A DNA stretch of 64,000 nt from Paractinoplanes maris (GCF_023544465.1 NZ_JALPVL010000013.1:1-64000), one strand, 5' to 3'. Positions 1 through 9,329 are shown, counted from the stretch's first letter. Notes: a model not told the origin generated them from the sequence alone. Program-made: numbers and translations.

Positions 1-7
1 GATTGCT

Positions 8-126
8 GTTTCGGTGGTCATAGCGGAGGGGAAACGCCCGGTCTCATTCCGAACCCGGAAGCTAAGCCCTCCAGCGCCGATGGTACTGCACTCGTGAGGG
101 TGTGGGAGAGTAGGACGCCGCCGGAC
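8..126 (+). rRNA. rrf: 5S ribosomal RNA
   Basis: This is the 5S rRNA of the large ribosomal subunit. The terminal helix closes between TTCGGTGG (10-17) and its complement at 117-124. Inside it are the conserved 5S blocks CATTCCGAACCCGGAAG, GCCGATGGTACTGC and GGGAGAGTAGGACGCCG in the right order. The length (about 118 nt) is normal. The 16S and 23S genes would lie upstream, outside the window. The ends could be off by one or two bases. Confidence 0.97.
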
Positions 127-135
127 TCAACGTGA

Positions 136-176
136 ACAGTAGGCCCACCCCACACGGGGTGGGCCTACTGTCATTT
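136..176 (+). terminator. rRNA operon terminator 1
   Basis: A perfect 16-bp inverted repeat (136-151 with 156-171) with a 4-nt loop begins about ten bases after the 5S gene and is followed by TCATTT. It is the likely intrinsic terminator of the rRNA operon. Confidence 0.85.
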
Positions 177-218
177 CCGGACCTATTCGCCGGCAGGATC
201 AGAAACAGTGACTCTTAT

Positions 219-260
219 GCGGCCGCGCCCCCAGCAATGCTGAGGGCGCGGCCGCTTTTT
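219..260 (+). terminator. rRNA operon terminator 2 / bidirectional terminator
   Basis: A GC-rich hairpin pairs 219-230 with 244-255 and has an inner CAGC/GCTG stem. It is followed by a run of five T (256-260), which gives it + strand polarity. It backs up the first rRNA terminator. It also sits 18 bp past the stop of the minus-strand gene ending at 278 and may serve both directions. Confidence 0.8.
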
Positions 261-277
261 GTTGTGCGCTGTGAGCG

Positions 278-940
278 TCAGCGAGATTCGGTGGCGTTTC
301 GGAGGGCGAGCATCAACGGAGCCGATTCCGCGGGGGTGCGGTTGTTGAACATCGCCAAAGCCAGGCTGCCGTGGTCGGCCCAGCCGCAGACGGTGAGGTC
401 GCCGTCGGCGGTTTTGGTGATGCCGCACTTCATGGTGCCGTCCAACGGGCCCGGGTCGACATCCTCGAGGTTGGTCACCGCGCCCTCCTCATCGGAGATC
501 AGGTCCATGGCGGCTTCGAGGTCTTTGCCGGGGGTCCAGATGAGGCCGGTGCCCGCCAGGAACAGCACGTTCTTGTCGGGAGTCTCGTTGTAGACGGCCC
601 CGTAGGTGTGGTCGAGTTCGACCTCGGCGGCCAGGGCCGTGCGCAGGTAGTCCGCGGTGCTGGCCCCTTCACGGGAGTAGTCCAGGCTCAGCGGGCCTAC
701 GCTCGGCTGGATCTCGAGCTCCGCGTGGCGCTGGGCGATGATGCGCCAGCTGGTGAACGCGAGCATCGCCACGGCCACCACCGCGACCACCAGCAGGATG
801 CTGATCAACACCCGGCGTACGCGGCCTCGGGGTTTTTTGCCGGCCGGCGCATCGTCGGCGCCGGGGAAGAGGTCGCCGTCGTCGTCGGTCGCGGGGGGTG
901 GGGTGCCGATGTCGATCGGGTTCGGGCCGGGCTCGGGCAT
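278..940 (-). CDS. Membrane-anchored protein of the WADHGSLA family (unknown function)
   Basis: A 220-residue protein of unknown function. Residues 1-40 are a Pro/Asp-rich cytoplasmic tail ending in basic residues (KKPRGRVRR). One strongly hydrophobic segment follows (about 44-66), then a probably extracytoplasmic domain. Near the C-terminus are two cysteines in CGITKTADGDLTVCGWADHG, a possible disulfide, followed by SLA. The same pattern (CG, VC.WADHGSLA) ends the protein at 20718-21857, so the two are paralogues. The gene is divergent from valS, and both starts look leaderless. It is not an enzyme family I recognise. Confidence 0.85.
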   Translation of the reverse strand: MPEPGPNPIDIGTPPPATDDDGDLFPGADDAPAGKKPRGRVRRVLISILLVVAVVAVAMLAFTSWRIIAQRHAELEIQPSVGPLSLDYSREGASTADYLRTALAAEVELDHTYGAVYNETPDKNVLFLAGTGLIWTPGKDLEAAMDLISDEEGAVTNLEDVDPGPLDGTMKCGITKTADGDLTVCGWADHGSLALAMFNNRTPAESAPLMLALRNATESR

Positions 941-946
941 TGCAGG

Positions 947-952
947 AGCGTA
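947..952 (-). promoter_or_regulatory. -10 element, leaderless start of 278-940
   Basis: On the minus strand TACGCT (TANNNT type) is followed by 6 nt and then the ATG at 940. There is no Shine-Dalgarno sequence. This spacing would put transcription start on the start codon. No clear -35 box is visible. Confidence 0.5.
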
Positions 953-996
953 GCAACCGGTGGTGGTGCGAATTCGGGGTTCCGGGGCGGCATCCG

Positions 997-1002
997 TAGA
1001 CT
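997..1002 (+). promoter_or_regulatory. -10 element, leaderless start of valS
   Basis: TAGACT is followed by 6 nt and then the GTG of valS at 1009, with no Shine-Dalgarno sequence. This fits a leaderless mRNA and supports the chosen start. No T-box is present upstream, unlike ileS. Confidence 0.5.
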
Positions 1003-1008
1003 TGTCGG

Positions 1009-3642
1009 GTGACCGAGACGACCCAGCCCCGCACGCCCGACAGCCGGCCCACCGGTGGACTCTCCGCTCAGTACCAGCCGGGCGAGGTAGAGCAGCGGCG
1101 GTACGAGAATTGGGTATCGCAGGGCTACTTCACGGCCGACCCGGCGAGTGACAAGCCCGCGTTCTCGATCGTGATCCCGCCGCCCAACGTGACCGGCTCG
1201 CTGCACGTCGGCCACGCGCTCGACCACACCATTCAGGACGCACTCTCGCGCCTCAAGCGCATGCAGGGCTTCGAGGTGCTGTGGCTGCCGGGCATGGACC
1301 ACGCCGGCATCGCCACGCAGAACGTGGTGGAGCGTCAGCTCGCCGCGCAGCAGCTGTCCCGTCACGACCTCGGCCGCGAGCAGTTCGTGGAAAAGGTGTG
1401 GGAGTGGAAGGCGCAGTCCGGCGGGGCCATCCTCGGGCAGATGCGGCGGCTGGGCGACTCGGTGGACTGGTCGCGCGAGCGGTTCACGATGGACGAGGGT
1501 CTGTCCCGGGCCGTGCAGACAATCTTCAAGCGGCTGTACGAGGATGAGCTGATCTACCGGGCCAACCGGATCATCAACTGGTGCCCGCGCTGCCTGACCG
1601 CGCTCAGTGACATCGAGGTGGAGCACACCGACGACGAGGGCGAACTGGTCTCGATCCGATACGGCGACGGCGACAACGCGATCGTCGTGGCGACCACCCG
1701 GGCCGAGACGATGCTGGGCGACACCGCCGTGGCCGTCCACCCCGACGACGAGCGATACCGGCACCTGATCGGCACCGAGGTCGAGCTGCCGCTGACCGGC
1801 CGGTTCATCCCGATCGTGGCCGACGAGCACGTCGACCCGTCGTTCGGCACCGGCGCGGTCAAGGTGACCCCGGCCCACGACCCCAACGACTTCGAGATCG
1901 GCCAGCGCCACGGCCTGCCGAGCATCACCATGATGGACGAGCGCGCGGTCGTCACCGTGCACGGCCCGTTCCAGGGGCTCGACCGCTACGAGGCCCGGCC
2001 TGCCATCGTCGACGCGCTGCGGGAGCAGGGGCGCATCGTCGCCGAGAAGCGGCCGTACGTGCACTCGGTCGGCCACTGCTCACGGTGCAAGACGACCGTC
2101 GAGCCGCGACTCTCGCTGCAGTGGTTCGTCAACACCGGTCCGCTGGCCCAGGCGGCCGGTGACGCCGTCCGCGACGGCCGGGTCGTCATCGAGCCCGCCG
2201 AGCTCTCCAAGCGCTACTTCGCCTGGGTCGACAACATGCACGACTGGTGCATTTCGCGCCAGCTGTGGTGGGGTCACCGCATCCCGGTCTGGTATGGGCC
2301 GGACGGCGAGGTCGTCTGCGTCGGCCCCGACGAGCAGCCGCCCACCGGTGAGGGCTGGACGCAGGACGAGGACGTCCTCGACACCTGGTTCTCCTCGGCG
2401 CTGTGGCCGTTCTCGACGATGGGCTGGCCCGAGAAGACCGCCGAGCTGGCGAAGTTCTATCCGACCAGCGTGCTCGTCACCGGCTACGACATCCTGTTCT
2501 TCTGGGTCGCCCGGATGATGATGTTCGGGTTGTACGCGATGGACGGCGTCCAGCCGTTCGACGTGGTCAACCTGCACGGCATGGTCCGCGACGGACACGG
2601 CAAGAAGATGTCGAAGTCGTTCGGCAACGTGGTCGACCCGCTCGACTGGATCGAGCGCTACGGCGCCGACGCCACCCGCTTCACGCTGGCCCGCGGGGCC
2701 AACCCCGGCTCCGACGTGCCGATCAGCGAGGAGTGGTGCCAGGGCTCCCGCAACTTCTGCAACAAGCTGTGGAACGCGACCCGCTTCGCGCTGATGAACG
2801 GCGCGACCGTCGAGGGCGATCTGCCGCCGGCGGAGGAGCTGTCGGCGATCGACAAGTGGATCCTCTCGCGCCTGCAGCACGTGATCGGCGAGGTCGACGA
2901 GCAGTTCAAGACCTACGAGTACGCCAAGGTCTGTGACACCCTCTACCACTTCGCGTGGGACGACGTCTGCGACTGGTATCTCGAGCTCAGCAAGCCGGTG
3001 CTCGCCTCCGAGCAGGGCGAGAACACCCGCCGCGTCCTCGGCCACGTGCTCGACCAGCTGCTGCGCCTGCTGCACCCGGTCATCCCGTTCGTCACCGAGG
3101 AGCTGTGGATCGCGCTCACCGCAGGCGAGACGATCGTGCGGGCGGCGTGGCCGGCGGCCGACAAGGAGCTGATCGACGACGCCGCCGAGGAGGAGCTGGC
3201 CGCCCTGCAGAAGGTGGTCACCGAGGTCCGCCGGTTCCGGTCCGACCAGGGCCTCAAGCCGAGCCAACGGGTGTCCGCGGCGCTCACCGGTCTGGGCGCC
3301 GTCGGCATCGACACCCACGAGCCGCTGATCCGCTCGCTCGCCCGGCTCGACGCGCCCGGCGACGGCTTCACGGCCACGGCGACGCTCGCGGTGTCCGGCC
3401 CGATCACGGTCGACCTCGACACCCGCGGCACGATCGACGTGGCGGCCGAGCGCGCCCGGCTCGAAAAGGACCGGGCCGCCGCCGAGAAGGAAGCGGCGCA
3501 GTGCCGGGCCAAGCTGGGCAACGACTCGTTCATCGGAAAGGCGCCCGAGCAGGTGGTCACAAAGATCAAGGACAGGCTCGCCACGGCTGAGGCTGATCTC
3601 ACGAGAATTGCCGCGGCCCTCGAAGCGTTGCCTTCATCATGA
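1009..3642 (+). CDS. valS: Valyl-tRNA synthetase
   Basis: Class I aminoacyl-tRNA synthetase that charges tRNA-Val in the cytoplasm. The 877-residue length is typical. The HIGH-type signature is PPPNVTGSLHVGH (about residues 57-69), and the KMSKS loop is KKMSKSFGN (about 532). Between them is the editing domain with TTRAETMLGDTA. The C-terminal ~60 residues are the Ala/Glu/Lys-rich coiled-coil arm expected of ValRS. GTG start: the -10 spacing and the conserved ENW region about 30 residues in support it. Its TGA overlaps the folC ATG (ATGA), so the two genes are translationally coupled. Confidence 0.98.
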   Translation: MTETTQPRTPDSRPTGGLSAQYQPGEVEQRRYENWVSQGYFTADPASDKPAFSIVIPPPNVTGSLHVGHALDHTIQDALSRLKRMQGFEVLWLPGMDHAGIATQNVVERQLAAQQLSRHDLGREQFVEKVWEWKAQSGGAILGQMRRLGDSVDWSRERFTMDEGLSRAVQTIFKRLYEDELIYRANRIINWCPRCLTALSDIEVEHTDDEGELVSIRYGDGDNAIVVATTRAETMLGDTAVAVHPDDERYRHLIGTEVELPLTGRFIPIVADEHVDPSFGTGAVKVTPAHDPNDFEIGQRHGLPSITMMDERAVVTVHGPFQGLDRYEARPAIVDALREQGRIVAEKRPYVHSVGHCSRCKTTVEPRLSLQWFVNTGPLAQAAGDAVRDGRVVIEPAELSKRYFAWVDNMHDWCISRQLWWGHRIPVWYGPDGEVVCVGPDEQPPTGEGWTQDEDVLDTWFSSALWPFSTMGWPEKTAELAKFYPTSVLVTGYDILFFWVARMMMFGLYAMDGVQPFDVVNLHGMVRDGHGKKMSKSFGNVVDPLDWIERYGADATRFTLARGANPGSDVPISEEWCQGSRNFCNKLWNATRFALMNGATVEGDLPPAEELSAIDKWILSRLQHVIGEVDEQFKTYEYAKVCDTLYHFAWDDVCDWYLELSKPVLASEQGENTRRVLGHVLDQLLRLLHPVIPFVTEELWIALTAGETIVRAAWPAADKELIDDAAEEELAALQKVVTEVRRFRSDQGLKPSQRVSAALTGLGAVGIDTHEPLIRSLARLDAPGDGFTATATLAVSGPITVDLDTRGTIDVAAERARLEKDRAAAEKEAAQCRAKLGNDSFIGKAPEQVVTKIKDRLATAEADLTRIAAALEALPSS

Positions 3643-4964
3643 GCACTTATCCAGAGGTGGAGGCCGCACTCAATGGGCGTGGCTTCACCCGCATGGCGTT
3701 CGACATGCAGAAGATCCGCGATCTGATGGACGTGCTCGGCAGCCCCCAGCGGGCCTACCCGGCGATCCACCTGACCGGCACGAACGGCAAGACCAGCACG
3801 GCTCGCATGATCGACGCGCTGCTGCGGGCGCACGGCCTGCACACCGGCCGCTACACGAGCCCGCACCTCGAGACGGTCCGCGAGCGGATCAGCCTCGACG
3901 GTGAGCCGATCTCGGAGGAGGGGCTGGCCGCCATCTACGACGAGGTGGCGCCGCTGGCCGAGCTGATCGACGCCCGCAACGCCGAGCCGCTCACCTATTT
4001 CGACATGACGACCGCCCTGGCCTACGCGACCTTCGCCGACGCCCCGGTGGACATCGCCGTCGTCGAGGTGGGTCTGGGCGGCGAGGAGGACGCGACCAAC
4101 GTCATCGAGGCCGGCGTCGCGGTGATGACGCCGATCGGGCTCGACCACACCGAGTGGCTGGGCGACACCATCGAGGACATCGCCTGGGCCAAGGCGGGCA
4201 TCATCCACAAGGGCGCCACGGTGATCTCGGCGCTGCAGACCGAGGAGGCCATGCGGCCGATCCTCGAGCGCAGTGCCGAGATGGGGGCGACCGTCGCCCG
4301 CGAGGGCAGCGAGTTCGGCGTGATCGAGCGCAACCAGGCGGTCGGCGGTCAGGTCCTCACGCTGCAGGGGCTGGGCGGGATCTACGAGGAGATCTTCCTG
4401 CCCCTGTTCGGCGCCCACCAGGCGCAAAACGCGGCACTCGCACTGGCCGCGGTCGAGGCGTTCCTCGGTGCGGGCGCCGACCGGCAGTTGGAGCTCGAAC
4501 TCGTACGGGAAGGGTTTGCGCAGGTCGACTCGCCCGGCCGGCTCGAAAGCGTGCGCAGCGCCCCGACGATCCTGCTGGACGGCGCGCACAACCCGCACGG
4601 CATGGCGGCGACGGTGAGCGCGCTCGAGGAGGAGTTCTCGTTCCGGCACCTGGTCGCGGTGGTGGCGGTGCTGGGTGACAAGGACGTGTCCGGGCTGCTC
4701 GACCTGCTCGAGCCGGTGGCGGCGCGCATCGTCGTGACCCAGAACAGCTCGCCGCGGTCGATGCCGGTCGACGAGCTCGCGCAGCTGGCGACGGACATCT
4801 TCGGCGAGGACCGGGTGACGGTCGCGCAGAACATGCCGGACGCGATCGAGGAGGCCGTGGTGATCGCCGAGGAGGACACGTCGGGCGAACTCAGCGGGGT
4901 CGGCGTGATCGTCACGGGCTCGGTCGTCACGGTGGCCGACGCGCGTAAACTCCTGAAGCGATGA
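3639..4964 (+). CDS. folC: Folylpolyglutamate synthase / dihydrofolate synthase
   Basis: Adds glutamate to dihydropteroate and to folates, the last step of folate synthesis and retention. The 441 residues match the Mur-ligase-like FolC family. The ATP-binding loop is LTGTNGKTSTAR (about 47-58), followed by GRYTSPHLE, which is typical for folate ligases. Further conserved blocks are EVGLGGEEDATN, GLDHTEWLG and ILLDGAHNPHG. The start overlaps the valS stop by 4 nt and the stop overlaps the DUF4233 start by 4 nt. This three-gene order is common in actinobacteria. Confidence 0.97.
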   Translation: MSTYPEVEAALNGRGFTRMAFDMQKIRDLMDVLGSPQRAYPAIHLTGTNGKTSTARMIDALLRAHGLHTGRYTSPHLETVRERISLDGEPISEEGLAAIYDEVAPLAELIDARNAEPLTYFDMTTALAYATFADAPVDIAVVEVGLGGEEDATNVIEAGVAVMTPIGLDHTEWLGDTIEDIAWAKAGIIHKGATVISALQTEEAMRPILERSAEMGATVAREGSEFGVIERNQAVGGQVLTLQGLGGIYEEIFLPLFGAHQAQNAALALAAVEAFLGAGADRQLELELVREGFAQVDSPGRLESVRSAPTILLDGAHNPHGMAATVSALEEEFSFRHLVAVVAVLGDKDVSGLLDLLEPVAARIVVTQNSSPRSMPVDELAQLATDIFGEDRVTVAQNMPDAIEEAVVIAEEDTSGELSGVGVIVTGSVVTVADARKLLKR

Positions 4965-5344
4965 CCTCTCCCGAGCCTGACCCGCCCGACCAGGCCGCTC
5001 CGGCGCCCCGGTCCGGGCTTCGCAACCCGCAAGCCGCCGTACGCGGTTTGGGGGCCGGCACACTCGTGCTGGAAGCCATCGTGCTGCTGCTCGCCATCCA
5101 GCCCATCCGCATCATGGGCGGCGACCTCAGCGGGTGGGGTCTGGCCTCGGTGATCACGCTGGCGGTGCTCGCGGCGTTGCTGGCCGGTCTGATGCGCCGT
5201 TCGTGGGCCTGGACCGCCGGGACGGTGCTTCAGGTTCTGCTGCTGGCCAGCGGGCTTTTCCACTGGTCGCTGGCCGCCCTCGGCCTGATCTTCGGCGGGG
5301 CCTGGGTCTATGCCCTCCACGTCCGCCGCTCGATCCTCGGTTAG
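4961..5344 (+). CDS. DUF4233 family membrane protein
   Basis: A 127-residue integral membrane protein of unknown function. After about 25 polar residues it has four hydrophobic segments (about 30-50, 55-75, 77-92 and 94-114). The sequence (RGLGAGTLVLEAIVLLLAIQ) and the position directly after folC match DUF4233, a conserved actinobacterial folC neighbour. The ATG lies inside the folC stop (ATGA overlap). A role linked to folate is only an inference from position. Confidence 0.85.
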   Translation: MTSPEPDPPDQAAPAPRSGLRNPQAAVRGLGAGTLVLEAIVLLLAIQPIRIMGGDLSGWGLASVITLAVLAALLAGLMRRSWAWTAGTVLQVLLLASGLFHWSLAALGLIFGGAWVYALHVRRSILG

Positions 5345-5408
5345 CGGCCGCCGCTCCTCGCGTGTCTCGGCCGTTGAGCTGGACGCGTGATCTGTGCCTC
5401 GGGCGTTG

Positions 5409-5437
5409 ACATGGCCGGCCGCACGGGCCGGCCATGT
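5409..5437. terminator. Bidirectional terminator between DUF4233 and the VOC gene
   Basis: A perfect 12-bp inverted repeat (5409-5420 with 5426-5437) with a 5-nt loop lies between two converging genes. There is no T-run on either side, which is usual for high-GC actinobacteria. Confidence 0.65.
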
Positions 5438-5443
5438 GGGTCG

Positions 5444-8400
5444 TCAGCGGATGGACCGCCACTGGGTGACGGCGATGTTGTGGTCGTCGGGGTCGCGGAA
5501 CGTGGCTGACCACAGCTCGAGGCGGTCGCCGCGGTTGACCGGGCGCGGGGGATGGACGAACTCGACGCCCTTGGTCTGCAGCTCCTGATAGACGGCCTCG
5601 ACGTCACCCACCTCGAGGTTCAGGTAGATGAGGCGGCCGGCCTCGCTGGAGAGGTCGTTGACGGTGCGCAGGACCAGACGGGTGTCGCCGGAGGCCATGA
5701 CGGCACTGCCCTCACCGCTGTCGATCTCGAAGAAACCGAGCGTGTCGCGGTAGAACGCCGTCGACCGGGCGAGATCGGTGACGAGCACTGTGATGCCGAC
5801 GCCGTAGATCGCGCCGGCCGGGCCCGGGCGGGCGCTCGGATAGGCGGTGATCACGTCTGCGGCACGGTCGTCCGGTTCGGACGGGCCGGCCAGGTCACTC
5901 CACGGTCCGCGATCTCCGGCGGCCGCTGCCGCGGCGGCCGCGGCCAGGGCAGCGGCGGCCGGTGACGGCTTGGGGTGGCTCGTTCCCGCTGCGGGTACGC
6001 CTCTGGCCCCACCCGCCGGCCCGGCGTCACCCGAGGAGTTGAGCCCTGCGCCCGCGAGGGTGTCCGCTCCGGCGTCTGTGGGGCCGGCGCTCGCCGACGT
6101 GGCTGTCGGTGTGGCCGCCCTCGATCCGGTTTCCGACGGGGAGCTTGCTGACGCGGCGGTTGTCGGCTCGGCGCCGGAAGCTGCGGCGACGGTGCCGCGC
6201 GCGGTCGTCGGCTCGGCGGCGGAGGCGGGGGGCTCGGTGCCGCGCGTGGTGGTCGTTGGTTGGGCGGCAAAGGTTGGGGGCTCGCCGCGCGTGGTGGTCG
6301 ATGGCTGGGCGGCGGAGGCTGTGGGCTCGGTGTCGCGCGCGGTGGTCGATGGCTGGGCGGCGGAGGCTGTGGGCTCGGTGTCGCGCGCGGTGGTTGTTTC
6401 GGCGCCGGACGTTTCGGTGGGGGCTGGTTGGTCGGCGCTTCGGGCCGGTCTCGGCTGCGGGCTCGGGACGGAAGCCGCAGCCGCGGAGGGCTGGGGCTCG
6501 GGCCTCGGCGCGGTTCGGGGCGGGCGCAGGGAGGTTTCCTCGTCGACGGGCCGTTGCCTCGGGTAGAACACGGCGTCGGGTGCCGGCGCATCGGGCTCCG
6601 GGTCCGGATCGCTGCTCGGAGCCGCTTCGGGTCTTGTCTCGTCGGCGCGGGTGGGCTCGTCGAACGGGATCTGACCGGACGGGGCGTCCTTCTCGTGATC
6701 GTTCTTGCCGACCTTTTTGACAGCCGCCACCGCCGCCGCGGCCACGGCGCCGAACGCGCCGGCCAGCAGACCGCCGGACCTGCCCGATTCGGCGGCCGGG
6801 GGCGGGGCTTCGGGCGAGAAGGCCGGGGCAGCTTCTTCGCCGACCGGCCCCGATCGTGCGGCGGCCGGCTCGTCGGTCGCGGACGGGGATTGCGCTTGGG
6901 GCGTCTCGTCGGCTTCGGCATATGGGTGAGCGTCCGGGTAAACGGATTCCGTGGCCCGGCGCTCGGCGGCGGCCGGGTATCCGGGCTCCGTGCCGTGCGG
7001 CTGGGCCGTGGCCGGGTAGCCGGGTTCGGTGGCGCGAGGCTGGGCGGCGGCCGGGTATTCGGGTTCCGTGCCGTGCGGCTGGGCCGTGGCCGGGTAGCCG
7101 GGTTCGGTGGCGCGAGGCTGGGCGGCGGCCGGGTAGCCGGGTGCCGTGCCGTGTGGCTCTGCGTCGCGGGGCTGGGCCGTGGCCGGGTATTCGGGTTCCG
7201 TGCCGTGCGGCTGGGCCGTGGCCGGGTAGCCGGGTTCGGTGGCGCGAGGCTGGGCGGCGGCCGGGTAGCCGGGTGCCGTGCCGTGCGGCTCTGCGTCGCG
7301 GGGCTGGGCCGTGGCCGGGTATTCGGGTTCCGTGCCGTGCGGCTGGGCCGTGGCTGGGTAGCCGGGGTCGGTTGCGCGCGGTTGGGCGGTGGCCGGGTAG
7401 CCGGGTTCTGGGTTGAGGGGGTCGGCATTCGGCCGGGTGGTGGGCGGGGCGGCCGCGTTGGTCGGGGTGTAGATGACGGCGGCTGGGGCTTGCTGCGCGT
7501 TGGGTGCCGGAGCTGTGGGGTGGGTGGGCGACGCCGGGAACTCTTCGGTGGGGGTGGTCGCGTCGTGGGCTGCGTTGGAGACGAAGCGGGTTGACGGAGG
7601 GGTCGGGGCGGGGTTGGACGGAGGTGGGGCGATCAGGTCTTCCTCGCGGGCCCGGGCGGAACGGGCGGTGTCCTCCGGGGCCGGGTCGGGGTCGCCCTCA
7701 AGGGGGAGGTCGATCTCGTCGTCGTAGGCGGGACGTGGGGATGGAGCGTAGGCCGCGTCCGGGCGCGAGGTGGCGGGGGCGGGAGCCGTCGGCGGCGGGG
7801 TGGCGGGCTCGGGGGCGGTCGGTGGTGGGACGGCCGGGTCCGGCGCGGTGGGGTAGGAGCTGACCGGCGACGGTGTGGCCGGTGTGGATGTTGCCGTCGG
7901 CTCGGGGCGGCGGTAGGGCGACGGCTCGTCGAGCGGGATGTCGGTGCCGAGCGCGTCGTCCGGGTGGGGCTCGCGCTGGGACGGAGCCGTGGAATGGTCG
8001 GCGGTGGCGGTCGCCGCGCCACCGTGGGGGCGCGGGCTCGGCCGCCGCTTGGACGAGCGGGCCGCCGCGGCACCGGCAGCGGCACCGGCCGCCGCAGCCC
8101 CAGCGGTGGCAGCCGTCCCGACGGTGGCAGGACCTCCGGCGGTGGCGGTATCCGGATCCCCGGCGGCATCCGGATCCCCGGCGGTATCCGGATCTCCGGC
8201 GGCGTTCGGGCCGTCGGCGGCGTTCGGGCCCCTGGCGTCGGCCGGGCGTCGGGCGTCGGCCGGGTGTCTGGCGTCGGCTGGGTGTCCGGCGGCGTTCGGG
8301 CCGTCGGCGGCATTTGGGCCCCTGGCGTCGGCCGGGTGTCCGGCGGGGTCCGTGATGTCTGGGCCGGCGGTGGCGGGCTCGGGCTCGGTGGCGTAGGCGG

Positions 8401-9223
8401 AGCCGGCGGAAGCGCGGCGGGGCAGTGGCGGCGGGGCGTCGTCGTGGTCGACGAAGACGCCCTCCACTACGGGGCCGGCCGGGGTGTCGCGGACCACCAC
8501 CGGGCTGCCGTACTCCTCCGAGTCGACGGCCGAGGCACTGAGCGGGCCGGCCTCGGGGCCGGGCGGCGGGGGCGGCGGCTGCGGTGAGCTGCCCGGCGGC
8601 GGTGGGGGCGGCGGCTCGTCCGGGCCCCGGCCCCAGGTGCGGTCGCGACCGGCCCACGGCGGCGGCTCGACGTCGCCGAGGAGGTCGGCGTCCAGGTCGG
8701 CGTCCAGGTCGGCATCCGGGTCGAGGCCGGGACCGGGGCGGTCGTCGTAGTCGGGGACGGCCGGCGGCGGGTCGGCGCCTCGCTCGCGCGGGGACGCCTC
8801 GTCCCAGTTGATTTTGACGCGGCGCAGGTCGTCGACGTCGACCGTGATGGGCAGGGTGTCGCCGGGCTCGGGCCATTTCACGACCGGGATGCGGGACTCG
8901 TTGATCTCGACCTCGCGCGTCGGCAGGCCGGGCGCGACGATCACCGCCTGGATGCGGGCCCGGGCGTAGACCGCCGTGGTCAGCGGACGCGGCGTGATCG
9001 ACGAGACCTCGGCCGTGCCGGCCACCCAGGCCCGGGCGCCGCGGCGTACGACGTTGACGACGCCGAGCGCGACCGCCAGGCCCAGCAGGGCCACCCCGAA
9101 GATGACCACCCCCAGGCTCGACATGCCGAAACCCAGCGCGACCACGAAGACCGCGATCGTGCCCGCGACCGCCGCGACCAGCTTCCGTGCCGGCGCGATC
9201 GGACGTCCGGTCTGGTTTGCCAA
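5444..9223 (-). CDS. Giant low-complexity membrane protein with C-terminal VOC domain
   Basis: A 1259-residue protein of three parts. Residues 1-62 hold two membrane segments (about 14-34 and 36-58). Residues 63-155 form a small folded domain (ARAWVAGTAEVSSITPRPLT and onward). Residues ~155-1130 are a Pro/Ala/Thr/Glu-rich region with several repeat arrays, surely disordered. The last ~120 residues are a complete glyoxalase/VOC domain (ITVLVTDLARSTAFYRDTLG, FRDPDDHNIAVTQW). The start is TTG with GGGAGGT about 6 nt upstream. VOC domains are normally small cytosolic metalloenzyme or binding folds, so the membrane-tethered fusion is odd. I cannot name a substrate. Sequencing compression in the repeats could affect the length. 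Confidence 0.85.
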   Translation of the reverse strand: MANQTGRPIAPARKLVAAVAGTIAVFVVALGFGMSSLGVVIFGVALLGLAVALGVVNVVRRGARAWVAGTAEVSSITPRPLTTAVYARARIQAVIVAPGLPTREVEINESRIPVVKWPEPGDTLPITVDVDDLRRVKINWDEASPRERGADPPPAVPDYDDRPGPGLDPDADLDADLDADLLGDVEPPPWAGRDRTWGRGPDEPPPPPPPGSSPQPPPPPPGPEAGPLSASAVDSEEYGSPVVVRDTPAGPVVEGVFVDHDDAPPPLPRRASAGSAYATEPEPATAGPDITDPAGHPADARGPNAADGPNAAGHPADARHPADARRPADARGPNAADGPNAAGDPDTAGDPDAAGDPDTATAGGPATVGTAATAGAAAAGAAAGAAAARSSKRRPSPRPHGGAATATADHSTAPSQREPHPDDALGTDIPLDEPSPYRRPEPTATSTPATPSPVSSYPTAPDPAVPPPTAPEPATPPPTAPAPATSRPDAAYAPSPRPAYDDEIDLPLEGDPDPAPEDTARSARAREEDLIAPPPSNPAPTPPSTRFVSNAAHDATTPTEEFPASPTHPTAPAPNAQQAPAAVIYTPTNAAAPPTTRPNADPLNPEPGYPATAQPRATDPGYPATAQPHGTEPEYPATAQPRDAEPHGTAPGYPAAAQPRATEPGYPATAQPHGTEPEYPATAQPRDAEPHGTAPGYPAAAQPRATEPGYPATAQPHGTEPEYPAAAQPRATEPGYPATAQPHGTEPGYPAAAERRATESVYPDAHPYAEADETPQAQSPSATDEPAAARSGPVGEEAAPAFSPEAPPPAAESGRSGGLLAGAFGAVAAAAVAAVKKVGKNDHEKDAPSGQIPFDEPTRADETRPEAAPSSDPDPEPDAPAPDAVFYPRQRPVDEETSLRPPRTAPRPEPQPSAAAASVPSPQPRPARSADQPAPTETSGAETTTARDTEPTASAAQPSTTARDTEPTASAAQPSTTTRGEPPTFAAQPTTTTRGTEPPASAAEPTTARGTVAAASGAEPTTAASASSPSETGSRAATPTATSASAGPTDAGADTLAGAGLNSSGDAGPAGGARGVPAAGTSHPKPSPAAAALAAAAAAAAAGDRGPWSDLAGPSEPDDRAADVITAYPSARPGPAGAIYGVGITVLVTDLARSTAFYRDTLGFFEIDSGEGSAVMASGDTRLVLRTVNDLSSEAGRLIYLNLEVGDVEAVYQELQTKGVEFVHPPRPVNRGDRLELWSATFRDPDDHNIAVTQWRSIR
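6950..7410 (-). repeat. Tandem repeat array (39-bp units) inside the VOC gene
   Basis: About eleven in-frame units encode 13 residues each of the type GYPATAQPHGTEP or GYPAAAQPRATEP. Two units carry a 5-residue extension (EYPATAQPRDAEPHGTAP). A 44-residue block (13+18+13) occurs twice in a row, which points to recent unequal crossing-over. A second array of short units (GPNAADGPNAAG, GDPDAAGDPDTA) lies near 8150-8350 in the same gene. Confidence 0.9.
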
Positions 9224-9323
9224 TGTGGACCTCCCGCTCGTACCCGTCAGGTTATTGCCCGGCTCAGCTTGAGCGAAAGTGCGGTAGTCCCGGCGTTGGC
9301 GCTCGGCGCGTTTCCGGTACCGA

Positions 9324-9329
9324 TAGGCT
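9324..9329 (+). promoter_or_regulatory. Candidate -10 of ndk
   Basis: TAGGCT (TANNNT) lies 38 nt before the ndk GTG and upstream of its ribosome binding site, so the transcript would carry a leader of about 30 nt. No convincing -35 element. Confidence 0.3.

Noticed and set aside
2943..5063. Long open frame on the minus strand (706 codons) opposite valS and folC
   Set aside because: It is the antisense shadow of two certain genes in GC-rich DNA. It is rich in Arg/Asp/His/Val, has no family motif and no ribosome site.
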